The translations under genes were made by a program, and so were the position numbers. From Fidelibacterota bacterium UBA2986 (GTDB lineage: Bacteria; Fidelibacterota; Marinisomatia; Marinisomatales; AB-629-J13), in NCBI GenBank assembly GCA_002346675.1, contig DEAI01000011.1, forward strand, positions 137,530 to 201,529: 64,000 bases of DNA, given 5' to 3'. Below are positions 1 to 8,410 of the stretch, piece after piece (position 1 is the first letter of the stretch; each line of letters opens with the position of its first letter). The notes below the pieces were generated by a model, which saw only the letters and a program-made list of their open reading frames with translations, did not search any database and was not told the DNA's origin.

Positions 1-1604
1 GCAACTGTTGCTGCATCTGAACCCCACTCAAGTGCAATAGCTCCATCCATATCCAACCCCGCAACCACTGGGGTTTTTGGTGCTGACGGTAAGTCAAAAC
101 TATTATTATATGCATATTGAGCGGTCTCGTCATGAAACTTTGCAACTGTAACCGATGATATTGCGTTTCCTCCCATTCCACCAATTAGGGCCAGCACAAC
201 AACCTGCTCATCTCCTAGGTTCATAGAAAAGGGACCAGACGCCATCACCAAACGACGATCACCTGGGGGAAGCTGAACACCATCAACCCAGCCGGTTCCC
301 GCTACAGGGTCACCCGATAAAACAAAGTTTGTTTCTTGACCTGTAGACAAATCGGTCCAGGGAACCTGTTCAGGATATTCCGGGCGCGGCAAAAAACCTT
401 CCATTAAATTAAAAAACTGAAGAGAACCACTATAACTTGAAAGGTCAGGGTCTGAAATTGATGAGCCTGCCCCAAAATATGTAAATGAGGTCATAGGAAG
501 CACCGTAGGAACAATATCTTCAGCACCCTCACCGCCTCCACCAGAAAACGAAACATTTAAGTTGTTTTCAGGGCCCTGTAAAAAATCATAACCACCTGAT
601 GGTACCGGCAAATTGTAAATACCGTTAAAGACCCCATCAAGAGAATTTCCATTGTAAACATATCCAAAAGAAAGCCCCACATCACAGCCAACATAGTCAT
701 CTGTGTAGGTTCCAAGGTCAGGGTCTGACCACTGAGTAAAATATGCCGTATCTACCTTAGCATCGGCTGGGCCCCCAGGGAGCCCTGTATATTTCATTTT
801 CGCACGCTTAAACACTATATTTCCCAGAGGGTCGGCTGCGCCAAACTTATAAGCCCACAAGGTAACCTGCAACTCTACTCCAACAGGATCAGCACCATAG
901 ACATTTGGTGCCGTGTTTTGAGTAGCAAGACTATCCCCGCTTGAATTAACAATCAACGGAATATCGTTTGCTACTACCCACAGCGTTTGATCTGCACCGG
1001 GATAACCAGGAATATCAACTGCAGGGTCGTAACTTCCATCAAGGTCCACATCATGATATGGAGCTCCCCAAGCTGCGGGCCAGTTGTTCCAATCATACTC
1101 ATACTGCTCATAAACACTTTCAACTGGCAACCCAACATTATCTGCATCTGCCTGGAGGTTTGCTGTCATAAAATCAGTTCTAACGCGCCAAACATGGTGA
1201 GACGACGGGTCTGTTGATCCAATCACATTTCCCTCTCCATCATAGACAACACGACCGGCCTTTAGGCCAGCGTAATAGGTTGTACCACCTACACGTGGGG
1301 ACTGTGAGTTTCCATCAGAGACCTTCACCCCCCAAAGCATTCCATCTTCATAAATAAGACCGCCAGTTCCTATGGGGTAGTCCACCTGTGTTCCATTTGG
1401 ACTCCCTGACGTTGTTCCTGCTGAGCTCTTTTTCATCCAATAAGCCATATTGTTAATATTAATGACAGACTGGGATGGCATGGTAACGTCAGAAGTTTCA
1501 TTTGTCTTTGGTGAAAAGTTTGAAACACCAGTTTTACCAAAAACCAAACCAATTAAACCAATTAAACTAAAAGCAACGATGTATTTTCTAAAGTCAGTTT
1601 TCAT
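1..1604 (-). CDS. Large secreted protein, C-terminus cut by window edge
   Basis: An open frame begins with ATG at 1604 and runs without a stop to base 1, giving about 534 residues; the C-terminus lies outside the window. Residues 1-23 form a signal peptide (charged start, then a hydrophobic stretch ending in VFG). The middle is rich in Gly, Asp, Tyr and Trp with no motif I recognise. The last visible residues (PKTPVVAGLDMDGAIALEW) look like the first strand of a fibronectin type III domain. Such large exported proteins with Fn3 repeats and a C-terminal sorting domain are common in FCB bacteria, but the sorting domain would be off-window. It lies 35 bp downstream of the TonB receptor gene and is probably co-transcribed with it. 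Function unknown. Confidence 0.8.
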   Translation of the reverse strand, partial: MKTDFRKYIVAFSLIGLIGLVFGKTGVSNFSPKTNETSDVTMPSQSVININNMAYWMKKSSAGTTSGSPNGTQVDYPIGTGGLIYEDGMLWGVKVSDGNSQSPRVGGTTYYAGLKAGRVVYDGEGNVIGSTDPSSHHVWRVRTDFMTANLQADADNVGLPVESVYEQYEYDWNNWPAAWGAPYHDVDLDGSYDPAVDIPGYPGADQTLWVVANDIPLIVNSSGDSLATQNTAPNVYGADPVGVELQVTLWAYKFGAADPLGNIVFKRAKMKYTGLPGGPADAKVDTAYFTQWSDPDLGTYTDDYVGCDVGLSFGYVYNGNSLDGVFNGIYNLPVPSGGYDFLQGPENNLNVSFSGGGGEGAEDIVPTVLPMTSFTYFGAGSSISDPDLSSYSGSLQFFNLMEGFLPRPEYPEQVPWTDLSTGQETNFVLSGDPVAGTGWVDGVQLPPGDRRLVMASGPFSMNLGDEQVVVLALIGGMGGNAISSVTVAKFHDETAQYAYNNSFDLPSAPKTPVVAGLDMDGAIALEWGSDAATV

Positions 1605-1623
1605 AAAATACCCTTTTTATTTT

Positions 1624-1642
1624 TAAATTATTTAAATAATTA
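1624..1642. repeat. 16-bp AT palindrome between two secretome genes
   Basis: Bases 1626-1641 read AATTATTTAAATAATT, a perfect inverted repeat. It sits in the 35-bp gap between the receptor stop and the next gene and runs into the stop codon. It could be a weak processing or pausing hairpin; no G/C pairs support a strong terminator. Confidence 0.35.
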
Positions 1643-4618
1643 TAAATTGACACTAGCGCCGATTTTGACAATCCTTGGTGTTCCAAACAAATCCTGACCA
1701 AAGTCTGTCATGTAATGCTGTCTGTTTTCAATGTTAACGTTTCTATAAAGATCAACATAAAGATCACCCTGCGCAGCAACAATCTCTGAGCTTAGAGAAG
1801 GGTCTGTTAAAAACCCATCGTCATAGGCATTGCCACTTCTTGAGTAAACATTTAAAACGTTCTGTGTGTCAAATAAGTTTTCAACATAAGCAAACAGCGA
1901 AACATCAAACCCGCCTAAATTAATTGTTTTGTCCACCTTTAAGTTCACGGTATAGTTCCATGGGGTCGTGGACTGTCCAATGGGCTCTAATGGCTCTCTT
2001 GCCCTTGCATCATCCAAAAGCGCACCGGTGTCTGCTGACCTTTGTCCCATTCCACCACCGCTTAAGGTAAACGGGTGACCACTATTAAACTTGTACTGAA
2101 GGTTTATTCCTAAGTTTGAAAATAACAGTCCACCATCCTTAGGTCCAAAACGATAGTCTAGGGCAACTGATCCACGATGCTTGTTCTCATAATAGAGAGG
2201 CATGATCATTGCGGGTGGTGCTGCCAAGGCCTCTTGAGAGATATTTCCTGCATTTAAATTCGCATCGGAGTTTACCCCCCTTGCATCAGACCATGTATAA
2301 GATGCAGATGTCTGTAAACGGTTAACCCTTCTTGTTCTTAAACTCAACTCAACTCCATTAATAGTTGAGAAGTCACCATTTACATAATATAGTGCATCTA
2401 CATCTGCGCCATGAAATCCACTAACCGAGGGGTCTGTATCTTCATTTTTTCCAATCTCAAGCTGTCCGATTGTGTTTTTTGCAAATGCTGTTACATCGAT
2501 CGCCATATCATCAGTGAACTCATAGCTCAACCCTAATTCATATTGAGTTGTTTCAATAGGGTCTAAGTCAAAACCCATCGGGTCAGGCGTATAGTTTTGT
2601 CCACCCCAAACCAAGTGCATATATCTGGTGGACCGATAGGGCCGCGTCAGCTCTGGCATTTGGGCGTATTTACCATACTGAAAATGGAAAACTGTTTTAT
2701 CTGAAACCGGAAAAGCAAAACCCAACCTTGGTTGAATAACTGTTTTGGTGTCAGACTTGTCAAACTCAGACTCAAGAATACCTTGATTTGTCTCATCCCA
2801 CCCCGGGTTGGCTGTGTCTTTCATTTTCCAGTCATCCATATTAAAGTTATCAACACGGACCCCTACATTAACCACCAGGTCATCAGTTTCGTATTTATCA
2901 TTAACAAAAAATGAGGTTGTGGTAGGCTTTCTCGGGCCATCCCACTCGTCATCAATTTCTTTGCCGTAGTCATCATAGCCGATATTTCCGCTTCTGTTGT
3001 ATTGACTAAGCGCTTCGGTAATTTCCGCATTACTTCCACCTACTGCGTCTGCTCTGGTCATGGACGTATCTTGATCTATAATTCTGTTTACATTATATAT
3101 GGCAGATGTACTAAGAGAATAAGAGCGATATTCGTATGATTTACTCTCAAACCCTGCCTTCAACTCATGAGATCCACGCTGAAGAGTTGCTGTTACATCA
3201 AAGGCCATAGACTCTCTGCTTGACATTGACCAACCGGTCCTTATATCTCCAGGTCGATTGAAAGCAAACTGTCCCACATAATAATCTGTGGGAGACTGAT
3301 AAGAGCTTCTCCAGTATGAGGCATCTGTATGGCTGGCAACAGAGGCTGAATCTCCCCAACTTACAGCATCGCCAAAATCACTAGGCTTTCCAAACAGGCC
3401 ATCATATGATTCATAATCTCTATTAAGCATACTTACCCCACCACTAACTAGAAAACTAGGATTAATAAAATAGTTAGCCCTTGCCCCTAACACCATTTTA
3501 CTTATTGACCTTTCAGGTAGACGCTCTGTATTGAACATGTTGTAAATTGGAATTGAATTTGACATATATTTTGAATTATCAACTACAGCACTTAAGCGAA
3601 ACGACAAAGCTCCACCTAAATCTATTAGCGCTGTTCCATTCAGGCTAAGATCATCACTCCATCTGCTTTTTATCCCCCTATCGGGGTCAAAAGACACTGA
3701 TATAGAATCACCGTCGGGGGTTACTCCCGACTCATAGGATGGCAACACGTCAACTTCTCCGTCACCGTCCATATCTATATCAAACCCAGTATAAAAAGTT
3801 GGGTCATAATCATCCTCATGTTTTTTGCGAACAGCCAAAAAGTACTTTACAGGCCCCGCTGGTCCACTAACCGTAGCGGTCAAATCATTATATCCATAAC
3901 TTCCCGACTCCATCCTCGCAGAGGCACTAAAGTCACTGCCACCTGTTTTAAGCGTCTGGCGAACGACCCCAGAGTTTGAGCCACCAACATCAGCACCATA
4001 TCCTCCAGCCTCTAGTGCAATCTCTGATAAAGCCTCAGGAATTGCTGTAACCAACCTTCCACTAGAAATAGGATCTTTTATATCAGCGCCGTCAAGTGTA
4101 TATCCAACCTCCTCCTCTCGGCTTCCCCTAATATGAAGCTGTCCATTTAGAATTACAACGCCAGGTTGGAGGTCTAAAATTCCCGACACGCTTCTAGATG
4201 CAGAGTTATTGATATCATCTGAGCCAATAGTCCGCACAGAGTTGGTTGCGCTGGGCTCTATTAATCTTTTTTGGGCAATAATAACAACTTCTTCCCCAGA
4301 AACTGCGCTTGGGGTAAGGGAAAAATCCACTCCCGAAGTTAGACCGCCCTTAACTTCAATATTTGAAACAGTAACAGATTTATATCCTATATAATCAACC
4401 CTTACTGAATATGAACCAACAGGAACGTTTAATATTACAAAGTTTCCGCTTTCATCGGTTGCTCCCCCCATAGACGTTCCAACAACAACAACGTTGGCGC
4501 CAGGAAGAGGTGATCCGTCATCGCCAGAAACAGCCCCAGATACTTTTCCCGTAGTTTGAGCAAACAGCATCATAGGTAACACAAGAGTACAAATAGATAG
4601 ACTGGTGAGTTTTCTCAT
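1640..4618 (-). CDS. TonB-dependent outer-membrane receptor with carboxypeptidase-regulatory-like domain
   Basis: This 992-residue outer-membrane receptor has a signal peptide (residues 1-20, ending in LFAQ). A carboxypeptidase-regulatory-like beta-sandwich follows at about 24-105 (GAVSGDDGSPLPGANVVV, then GGATDESGNFVILNVPVGSY). A plug domain spans about 110-225, with LQPGVV and the RGSREEEVGYTLDGADI segment. The rest is a long beta-barrel rich in Tyr, Asn and Asp that ends in a short strand (IVKIGASVNL). The family imports large substrates through the outer membrane using TonB energy. No SusD partner is present, so the substrate cannot be named. The start is supported by a GGAGGA ribosome site at 4627-4632. 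The following secreted gene probably shares its transcript. Confidence 0.9.
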   Translation of the reverse strand: MRKLTSLSICTLVLPMMLFAQTTGKVSGAVSGDDGSPLPGANVVVVGTSMGGATDESGNFVILNVPVGSYSVRVDYIGYKSVTVSNIEVKGGLTSGVDFSLTPSAVSGEEVVIIAQKRLIEPSATNSVRTIGSDDINNSASRSVSGILDLQPGVVILNGQLHIRGSREEEVGYTLDGADIKDPISSGRLVTAIPEALSEIALEAGGYGADVGGSNSGVVRQTLKTGGSDFSASARMESGSYGYNDLTATVSGPAGPVKYFLAVRKKHEDDYDPTFYTGFDIDMDGDGEVDVLPSYESGVTPDGDSISVSFDPDRGIKSRWSDDLSLNGTALIDLGGALSFRLSAVVDNSKYMSNSIPIYNMFNTERLPERSISKMVLGARANYFINPSFLVSGGVSMLNRDYESYDGLFGKPSDFGDAVSWGDSASVASHTDASYWRSSYQSPTDYYVGQFAFNRPGDIRTGWSMSSRESMAFDVTATLQRGSHELKAGFESKSYEYRSYSLSTSAIYNVNRIIDQDTSMTRADAVGGSNAEITEALSQYNRSGNIGYDDYGKEIDDEWDGPRKPTTTSFFVNDKYETDDLVVNVGVRVDNFNMDDWKMKDTANPGWDETNQGILESEFDKSDTKTVIQPRLGFAFPVSDKTVFHFQYGKYAQMPELTRPYRSTRYMHLVWGGQNYTPDPMGFDLDPIETTQYELGLSYEFTDDMAIDVTAFAKNTIGQLEIGKNEDTDPSVSGFHGADVDALYYVNGDFSTINGVELSLRTRRVNRLQTSASYTWSDARGVNSDANLNAGNISQEALAAPPAMIMPLYYENKHRGSVALDYRFGPKDGGLLFSNLGINLQYKFNSGHPFTLSGGGMGQRSADTGALLDDARAREPLEPIGQSTTPWNYTVNLKVDKTINLGGFDVSLFAYVENLFDTQNVLNVYSRSGNAYDDGFLTDPSLSSEIVAAQGDLYVDLYRNVNIENRQHYMTDFGQDLFGTPRIVKIGASVNL

Positions 4619-4626
4619 TTGGTTAA

Positions 4627-4632
4627 TCCTCC
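4627..4632 (-). promoter_or_regulatory. Ribosome binding site of the TonB receptor
   Basis: GGAGGA on the minus strand, 8 nt before the ATG at 4618. It fixes the receptor start and is strong compared with most starts in this window. Confidence 0.6.
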
Positions 4633-4671
4633 AAAATAAACAAAGGTTTTTGAAAAGAGATAGTTAAAATA

Positions 4672-4722
4672 TTATTTATAATCACTACACAATAAGTAAT
4701 CATGAAAAAAGCGTACCCTCAT
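4672..4722 (-). promoter_or_regulatory. Possible leader mini-ORF (16 aa) ahead of the TonB receptor
   Basis: An ATG at 4722 is preceded by a strong Shine-Dalgarno (GGAGGTG, five bases before the ATG) and opens a 16-codon frame ending in TAA at 4672. The encoded peptide (MRVRFFHDYLLCSDYK) resembles nothing I know. It overlaps the T-rich 3' arm of the hairpin described next, so translation could influence folding. It may equally be the fossil start of a lost gene. Confidence 0.3.
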
Positions 4723-4775
4723 GGCACACCTCCGCCTTAGGACATAACGCTTCATGTTTTGCATGGAGCGAAGTT
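4697..4775 (-). promoter_or_regulatory. Candidate structured 5' leader with alternative hairpins
   Basis: On the minus strand the leader can form an upstream hairpin with CGCT/AGCG and CATG/CATG stems around a CAAAA loop. The same AAGCG segment can instead pair with ACGCTT further on, which is followed by a run of T. Two mutually exclusive pairings sharing one arm, the second ending in a T run, is the layout of an attenuator. No known riboswitch core (cobalamin, TPP, SAM, fluoride, Mn) was recognised. It lies between copA and the receptor and could instead be the terminator of copA. Confidence 0.3.
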
Positions 4776-4800
4776 AGTGTACATCAAAAATAGATGTCAA
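4771..4800 (-). promoter_or_regulatory. Possible promoter for the TonB receptor
   Basis: An exact TTGACA (-35) lies at 4800-4795 on the minus strand, followed after 17-18 bases by the weak -10 candidates CTAACT or TAACTT. The 180-bp untranslated leader between this site and the receptor fits a regulated transcript. The -10 is poor, so support is modest. Confidence 0.3.
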
Positions 4801-4804
4801 CATA

Positions 4805-7000
4805 TTATTTAAATGGCCCCTTTTGAGCAAGCCCGCTAGAGTTTAACACTACACTTATAGAGGATGCGGCCATTGCAGCCTCTGCCACCACCGGATGAAG
4901 CAGGCCTAAAAACGCCAAAGGAATTGCAATAATATTGTAAATATATGACCAGAAAATATTCTGTCTAATTTTTTTAAATGTGCTATAGCACAATAAAAAT
5001 GTTTTAAAAATGTTCTCCATTTCTTTACCCGTTAGGACTATGTCCCCAGACTCAAGGGCAATGTCTGTACCGCTGCCCATTGCTATACCAACATCTGCCT
5101 GTGTTAGTGCGGGGGCATCGTTTATACCATCACCAACCATTACAACAACATGGCCTTTTTTTTGATAAGATGAAATTATGTCTAATTTTGACTCAGGGCT
5201 AAGTTGGGCGTGGATGGTATTTATGCCAAGTTGTTTTCCTGTGTTTTCTGCAACTTCTTTTTTGTCCCCTGTGAGTATTACCGGAGTTAGGTTTTTCTCT
5301 TTCAGGCTTGACACTATTCCCTTCGCTTCTTTTCTTAAATGGTCCTTAAAATAAATACAGCCTATTTCTTTTTGGTCGCACGAAATATAGATGGACATCT
5401 TATCTTCTTTTGCCCTGGAAACACCACCAACAAAATCTCTGGAGCCTGCCTTAATATTCTTCCCTGCCACAATACCTTCAATTCCTCTGCCAGGAAAAAC
5501 TTTAACCTGCTCTGGTTTTACTAAATCAATATTTAATGTGTTGGCATGTTCTACAACTGCCATTGCTAGAGGGTGCGAAGATTCTTTTTCTAGTGACGCT
5601 GCTAACTGGACCAAGTCCTCTGTTTTGATAGAGTCCACCGCCCTCACGCCTGTCACCTCCATTTTTCCTTCTGTAATTGTACCGGTTTTGTCAAAAAATA
5701 TGATGTCGGCCTGTGTTAGCTTTTGAACTGCCGCTCCATCGCGAATTAACACTCCATTTTTTGCCCCAAGGCCTGTACCCGCCACTAGAGCCGTAGGGGT
5801 CGCCAGACCTAGTGCGCATGGACACGCAATCACTAGAACAGCTATGGAAGAATATAGAGCTTGAGCAAGAGGTGTTGACTCAAATGCAATAAAAGGAAGT
5901 ACTCTAGAAATAGATATGGAAACACTTAACATGTGTTCCGGAAAAAAATACCATAAAACAAAAGTAACCCCTGATAAAACCAAAACAATTGGCACAAAGA
6001 TAGCGATAACCTTATCCGCAAAAAGCTGAATTGGGACCTTTGTTGTTTGGGTGTTTTCAACCAACTTAACTACTTTGGATAAAAATGTGTCTTTTCCTGT
6101 TTTCTCTACTTTTATCCTTAGTGTACTATTTAAGCAAATCGTACCACCTACAACAAGGTCTTCTTTTGTTTTGGAGATTGGAATTGGCTCACCAGTTACC
6201 AGAGACTCGTCCACATCTGCAATACCCTCCAAAACTATTCCATCAGCTGAAATAGTTTCTCCTGCCCGCACTATAACCACGTCTCCAACTGAAATATCCC
6301 GAATGTCCACCATTATTTCGCTACCGTTTTTATTAATTACTACCGCTTTTTTTGCCTCTAGGTTCATCAGTTTTTTAATTGCCGAGCTTGCAGCTCCCCT
6401 TGCCTTAGATTCTATATATCTTCCTGTTAGGTGAAACGACATTATCATTCCAGCAATCCCTGTAAACGGCTGGATGTCTATCCATATACGAATCCACCCC
6501 GTAGACCACGCCGCTAAACATCCAATTGTAATAAGCGCATCCATGTTTGGGTTAAAATAGTATAGTGATTTCCATCCATTTCTGATTGTTTCTCCCCCTG
6601 CGTAAAAAATAGTGATAGCGCTTAATATCAACATTCCAGCGTGATAAACTTTTGGAGTAGGAAATAACAGCCCTCCGGCCATTGCTATACCCATCCAGAT
6701 CATTATAGGCACCGTTGCTGCCCAACCAACAATCATCCGCTTTTTTACTTTGTCCTGTTTTTGTGTACTTGATTTTTTATTTAGGCCCTCTTCAATGAAA
6801 GATGACGCAGTATATCCTGACATTTCTACAGCTTTAATCAATTGGCTGATCTCTACCCTCCCGTTAACTGCTGCCTTTTCTAGTTCTAGGCTCACCACTG
6901 CTCTTTGCACACCTATTACCTTGCTCAGTGCTTTTTCTACGGTGGACACACAGCCGGCACAGTGCATCCCTTCAATTTTTAATTCAGTCTGGTGGCTCAT
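4805..7000 (-). CDS. copA: Copper-translocating P1B-type ATPase
   Basis: This 731-residue inner-membrane pump exports Cu(I). An N-terminal heavy-metal-associated domain carries GMHCAGC (residues 11-17). Membrane helices follow, then the actuator motif TGEP, the metal-binding CPC in transmembrane segment 6 (about residue 391, CPCALGLATP), the phosphorylation site DKTGT (about 435), HP in ESSHPLA, and the hinge GDGINDAPAL. CPC plus a CxxC metal domain points to copper rather than zinc or cadmium. Its start overlaps the MOSC gene stop (ATGA), so the two are translationally coupled. No copper-responsive regulator is nearby. Confidence 0.95.
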   Translation of the reverse strand: MSHQTELKIEGMHCAGCVSTVEKALSKVIGVQRAVVSLELEKAAVNGRVEISQLIKAVEMSGYTASSFIEEGLNKKSSTQKQDKVKKRMIVGWAATVPIMIWMGIAMAGGLLFPTPKVYHAGMLILSAITIFYAGGETIRNGWKSLYYFNPNMDALITIGCLAAWSTGWIRIWIDIQPFTGIAGMIMSFHLTGRYIESKARGAASSAIKKLMNLEAKKAVVINKNGSEIMVDIRDISVGDVVIVRAGETISADGIVLEGIADVDESLVTGEPIPISKTKEDLVVGGTICLNSTLRIKVEKTGKDTFLSKVVKLVENTQTTKVPIQLFADKVIAIFVPIVLVLSGVTFVLWYFFPEHMLSVSISISRVLPFIAFESTPLAQALYSSIAVLVIACPCALGLATPTALVAGTGLGAKNGVLIRDGAAVQKLTQADIIFFDKTGTITEGKMEVTGVRAVDSIKTEDLVQLAASLEKESSHPLAMAVVEHANTLNIDLVKPEQVKVFPGRGIEGIVAGKNIKAGSRDFVGGVSRAKEDKMSIYISCDQKEIGCIYFKDHLRKEAKGIVSSLKEKNLTPVILTGDKKEVAENTGKQLGINTIHAQLSPESKLDIISSYQKKGHVVVMVGDGINDAPALTQADVGIAMGSGTDIALESGDIVLTGKEMENIFKTFLLCYSTFKKIRQNIFWSYIYNIIAIPLAFLGLLHPVVAEAAMAASSISVVLNSSGLAQKGPFK

Positions 7001-7482
7001 TTTTTTTCTAAAATTAAATCTCCACGCTCAATTAAGCCTGCCTGCAAAACTTTTGCATACCAACCCCTTCTTCCTACAAGTGTTTTTATAAAATTGTTGA
7101 CCCTTGTTTCGCCAACATAATCAAGATAGGAGAGCCCTTTGCAAGGCTCACACTCCATTGTAATTTCAATTATAGATTTTCCTATTTTATATTGCTGACC
7201 AACCGAAAAGTCAGAGTTATTGATTCCTGAGGTTGTTAAGTTTTCTCCGAGGTCACCTGAGTTTACAGGCCAACCCTCTTTGTTAAGTTTGTGAATAATT
7301 TCTATCGGCAAAACCAAAACTGCCATTTTAGGGTCGGAGCTCTTTTTGTTTGTCCTAAAGTTGTTATAATCTCCCATAAAGCCAGATTCAATTAAAAGGT
7401 CTTTTTTTATAGAAGTCTTTGGCAGTCCTCCCTCTCCGGATGTTTTGGGTTTTACATTTATTTGAATAACTTGTTTTTTCAT
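6997..7482 (-). CDS. MOSC-domain protein
   Basis: The 161-residue protein matches the MOSC fold (sulfur-carrier domain related to the molybdenum cofactor sulfurase C-terminus). The diagnostic segment GDLGENLTTSGI is at about 92-103, and a conserved Cys region (ECEPCKG) lies at about 116. Small stand-alone MOSC proteins such as YiiM reduce N-hydroxylated compounds or handle sulfur. The four-base overlap with copA suggests a link to metal or thiol stress, but no study of such a pairing is known to me. It is the first gene of a two-gene unit. Confidence 0.85.
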   Translation of the reverse strand: MKKQVIQINVKPKTSGEGGLPKTSIKKDLLIESGFMGDYNNFRTNKKSSDPKMAVLVLPIEIIHKLNKEGWPVNSGDLGENLTTSGINNSDFSVGQQYKIGKSIIEITMECEPCKGLSYLDYVGETRVNNFIKTLVGRRGWYAKVLQAGLIERGDLILEKK

Positions 7483-7669
7483 ATACTAAGTTTCATATAA
7501 ATCATCCATATCTTTATGTGTCGATTTAACATACAGTCCTAACCTGCTCTTTTATCCTTAACCCTGGTAATGCTTCTGTGACCCATACTAAACTCCAAAT
7601 AATAGAGTCATCGCTATCTACAGTTAATATCATTTAAAACTTTTGGGGTTTCTATATTATTTCTAAATA

Positions 7670-8410
7670 CTACTTTCTCAGTCTAGCTTTTGAAAACCGA
7701 GACTCTGGTATATCGCTATCAAACTCGATTCCATCAATCACCCACTCTGTCCCTTTACCATTACGCTTCAATTCGTCCTTAAAAACAAAACGAGAAGGAA
7801 ACCATCTGTTCTGTATTTTTTTAATGCCGTCCATAGTTGATGTTTTTAGTAATTTCCCGCTTTTAGCATATAGCTCTTCCTTCATGGGCAGTAGGTACTC
7901 CTTATCGATCCACGCCCTGCGCATATGATAAGACAATCCTTTCACTTTTGCTGTTAAAAGCATAATCCAGTGATCTCGTCCTTCGATTTGTATAGAGCCC
8001 TCTAGTGTGGCTTCGTATAGTTCTATCATAGGGCGGTCTTCCATTATATCATTATAGGACATATCTGACCCCATAACAGACTGTCGCAGCATGTGCCCAG
8101 ATATCTGAATCACCCGGTCTGTCTGTGGAGAGTATATCCAGAGTTTGTCATCCAATTTTAGCATTTTTGTACCAGCTTCCCGAGGTGGTGATAAATATTC
8201 AGTGAATGCTTTATCTGTACCTATCACCCAATTTTTTGATTCAATAGTGCGACTCGCACGCCTGCCGTGTATAATCATTTTACTGGTTAATATCCGGCTT
8301 TTAGCGTTTAGATTATCATCCATGGTTTTAATAATATCACCCACGGACATTTCTTTGGATTGGCCCACAAGAAATGCGAAAAAATATATAAAAATGATTA
8401 ATTTAATCAT
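7670..8410 (-). CDS. LolA-like outer-membrane lipoprotein-sorting protein
   Basis: This 246-residue exported protein has a short signal peptide (residues 1-16, ending in LVGQS) and the fold signature of the LolA-like family: EYLSPPREAGTKMLKLDDKLWIYSP, then MGSDMSYNDIMED. Family members are periplasmic beta-sheet carriers that accept hydrophobic cargo from inner-membrane exporters. It overlaps the upstream permease by four bases and so completes an ATPase-permease-permease-carrier unit. Cargo is unknown. Confidence 0.85.
   Translation of the reverse strand: MIKLIIFIYFFAFLVGQSKEMSVGDIIKTMDDNLNAKSRILTSKMIIHGRRASRTIESKNWVIGTDKAFTEYLSPPREAGTKMLKLDDKLWIYSPQTDRVIQISGHMLRQSVMGSDMSYNDIMEDRPMIELYEATLEGSIQIEGRDHWIMLLTAKVKGLSYHMRRAWIDKEYLLPMKEELYAKSGKLLKTSTMDGIKKIQNRWFPSRFVFKDELKRNGKGTEWVIDGIEFDSDIPESRFSKARLRK

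Noticed and set aside
1291..1296. CACGTG near 1290 and CACGTGG near 17260 as further parS sites
   Set aside because: Only the six-base centre matches; the outer arms of the palindrome are not present.
4619..4804. Cobalamin, TPP, SAM or other known riboswitch before the TonB receptor
   Set aside because: None of the conserved core words of these classes is present; only generic hairpins are seen.
5391..5726. Plus-strand frames inside copA, aceE, gyrA and other minus-strand genes
   Set aside because: They have no family similarity and lie fully within well-supported genes on the other strand.
7526..7633. 35-codon frame in the gap between the LolA-like and MOSC genes
   Set aside because: It has no clear ribosome site and no recognisable similarity. 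It may be a remnant but cannot be supported as a gene.
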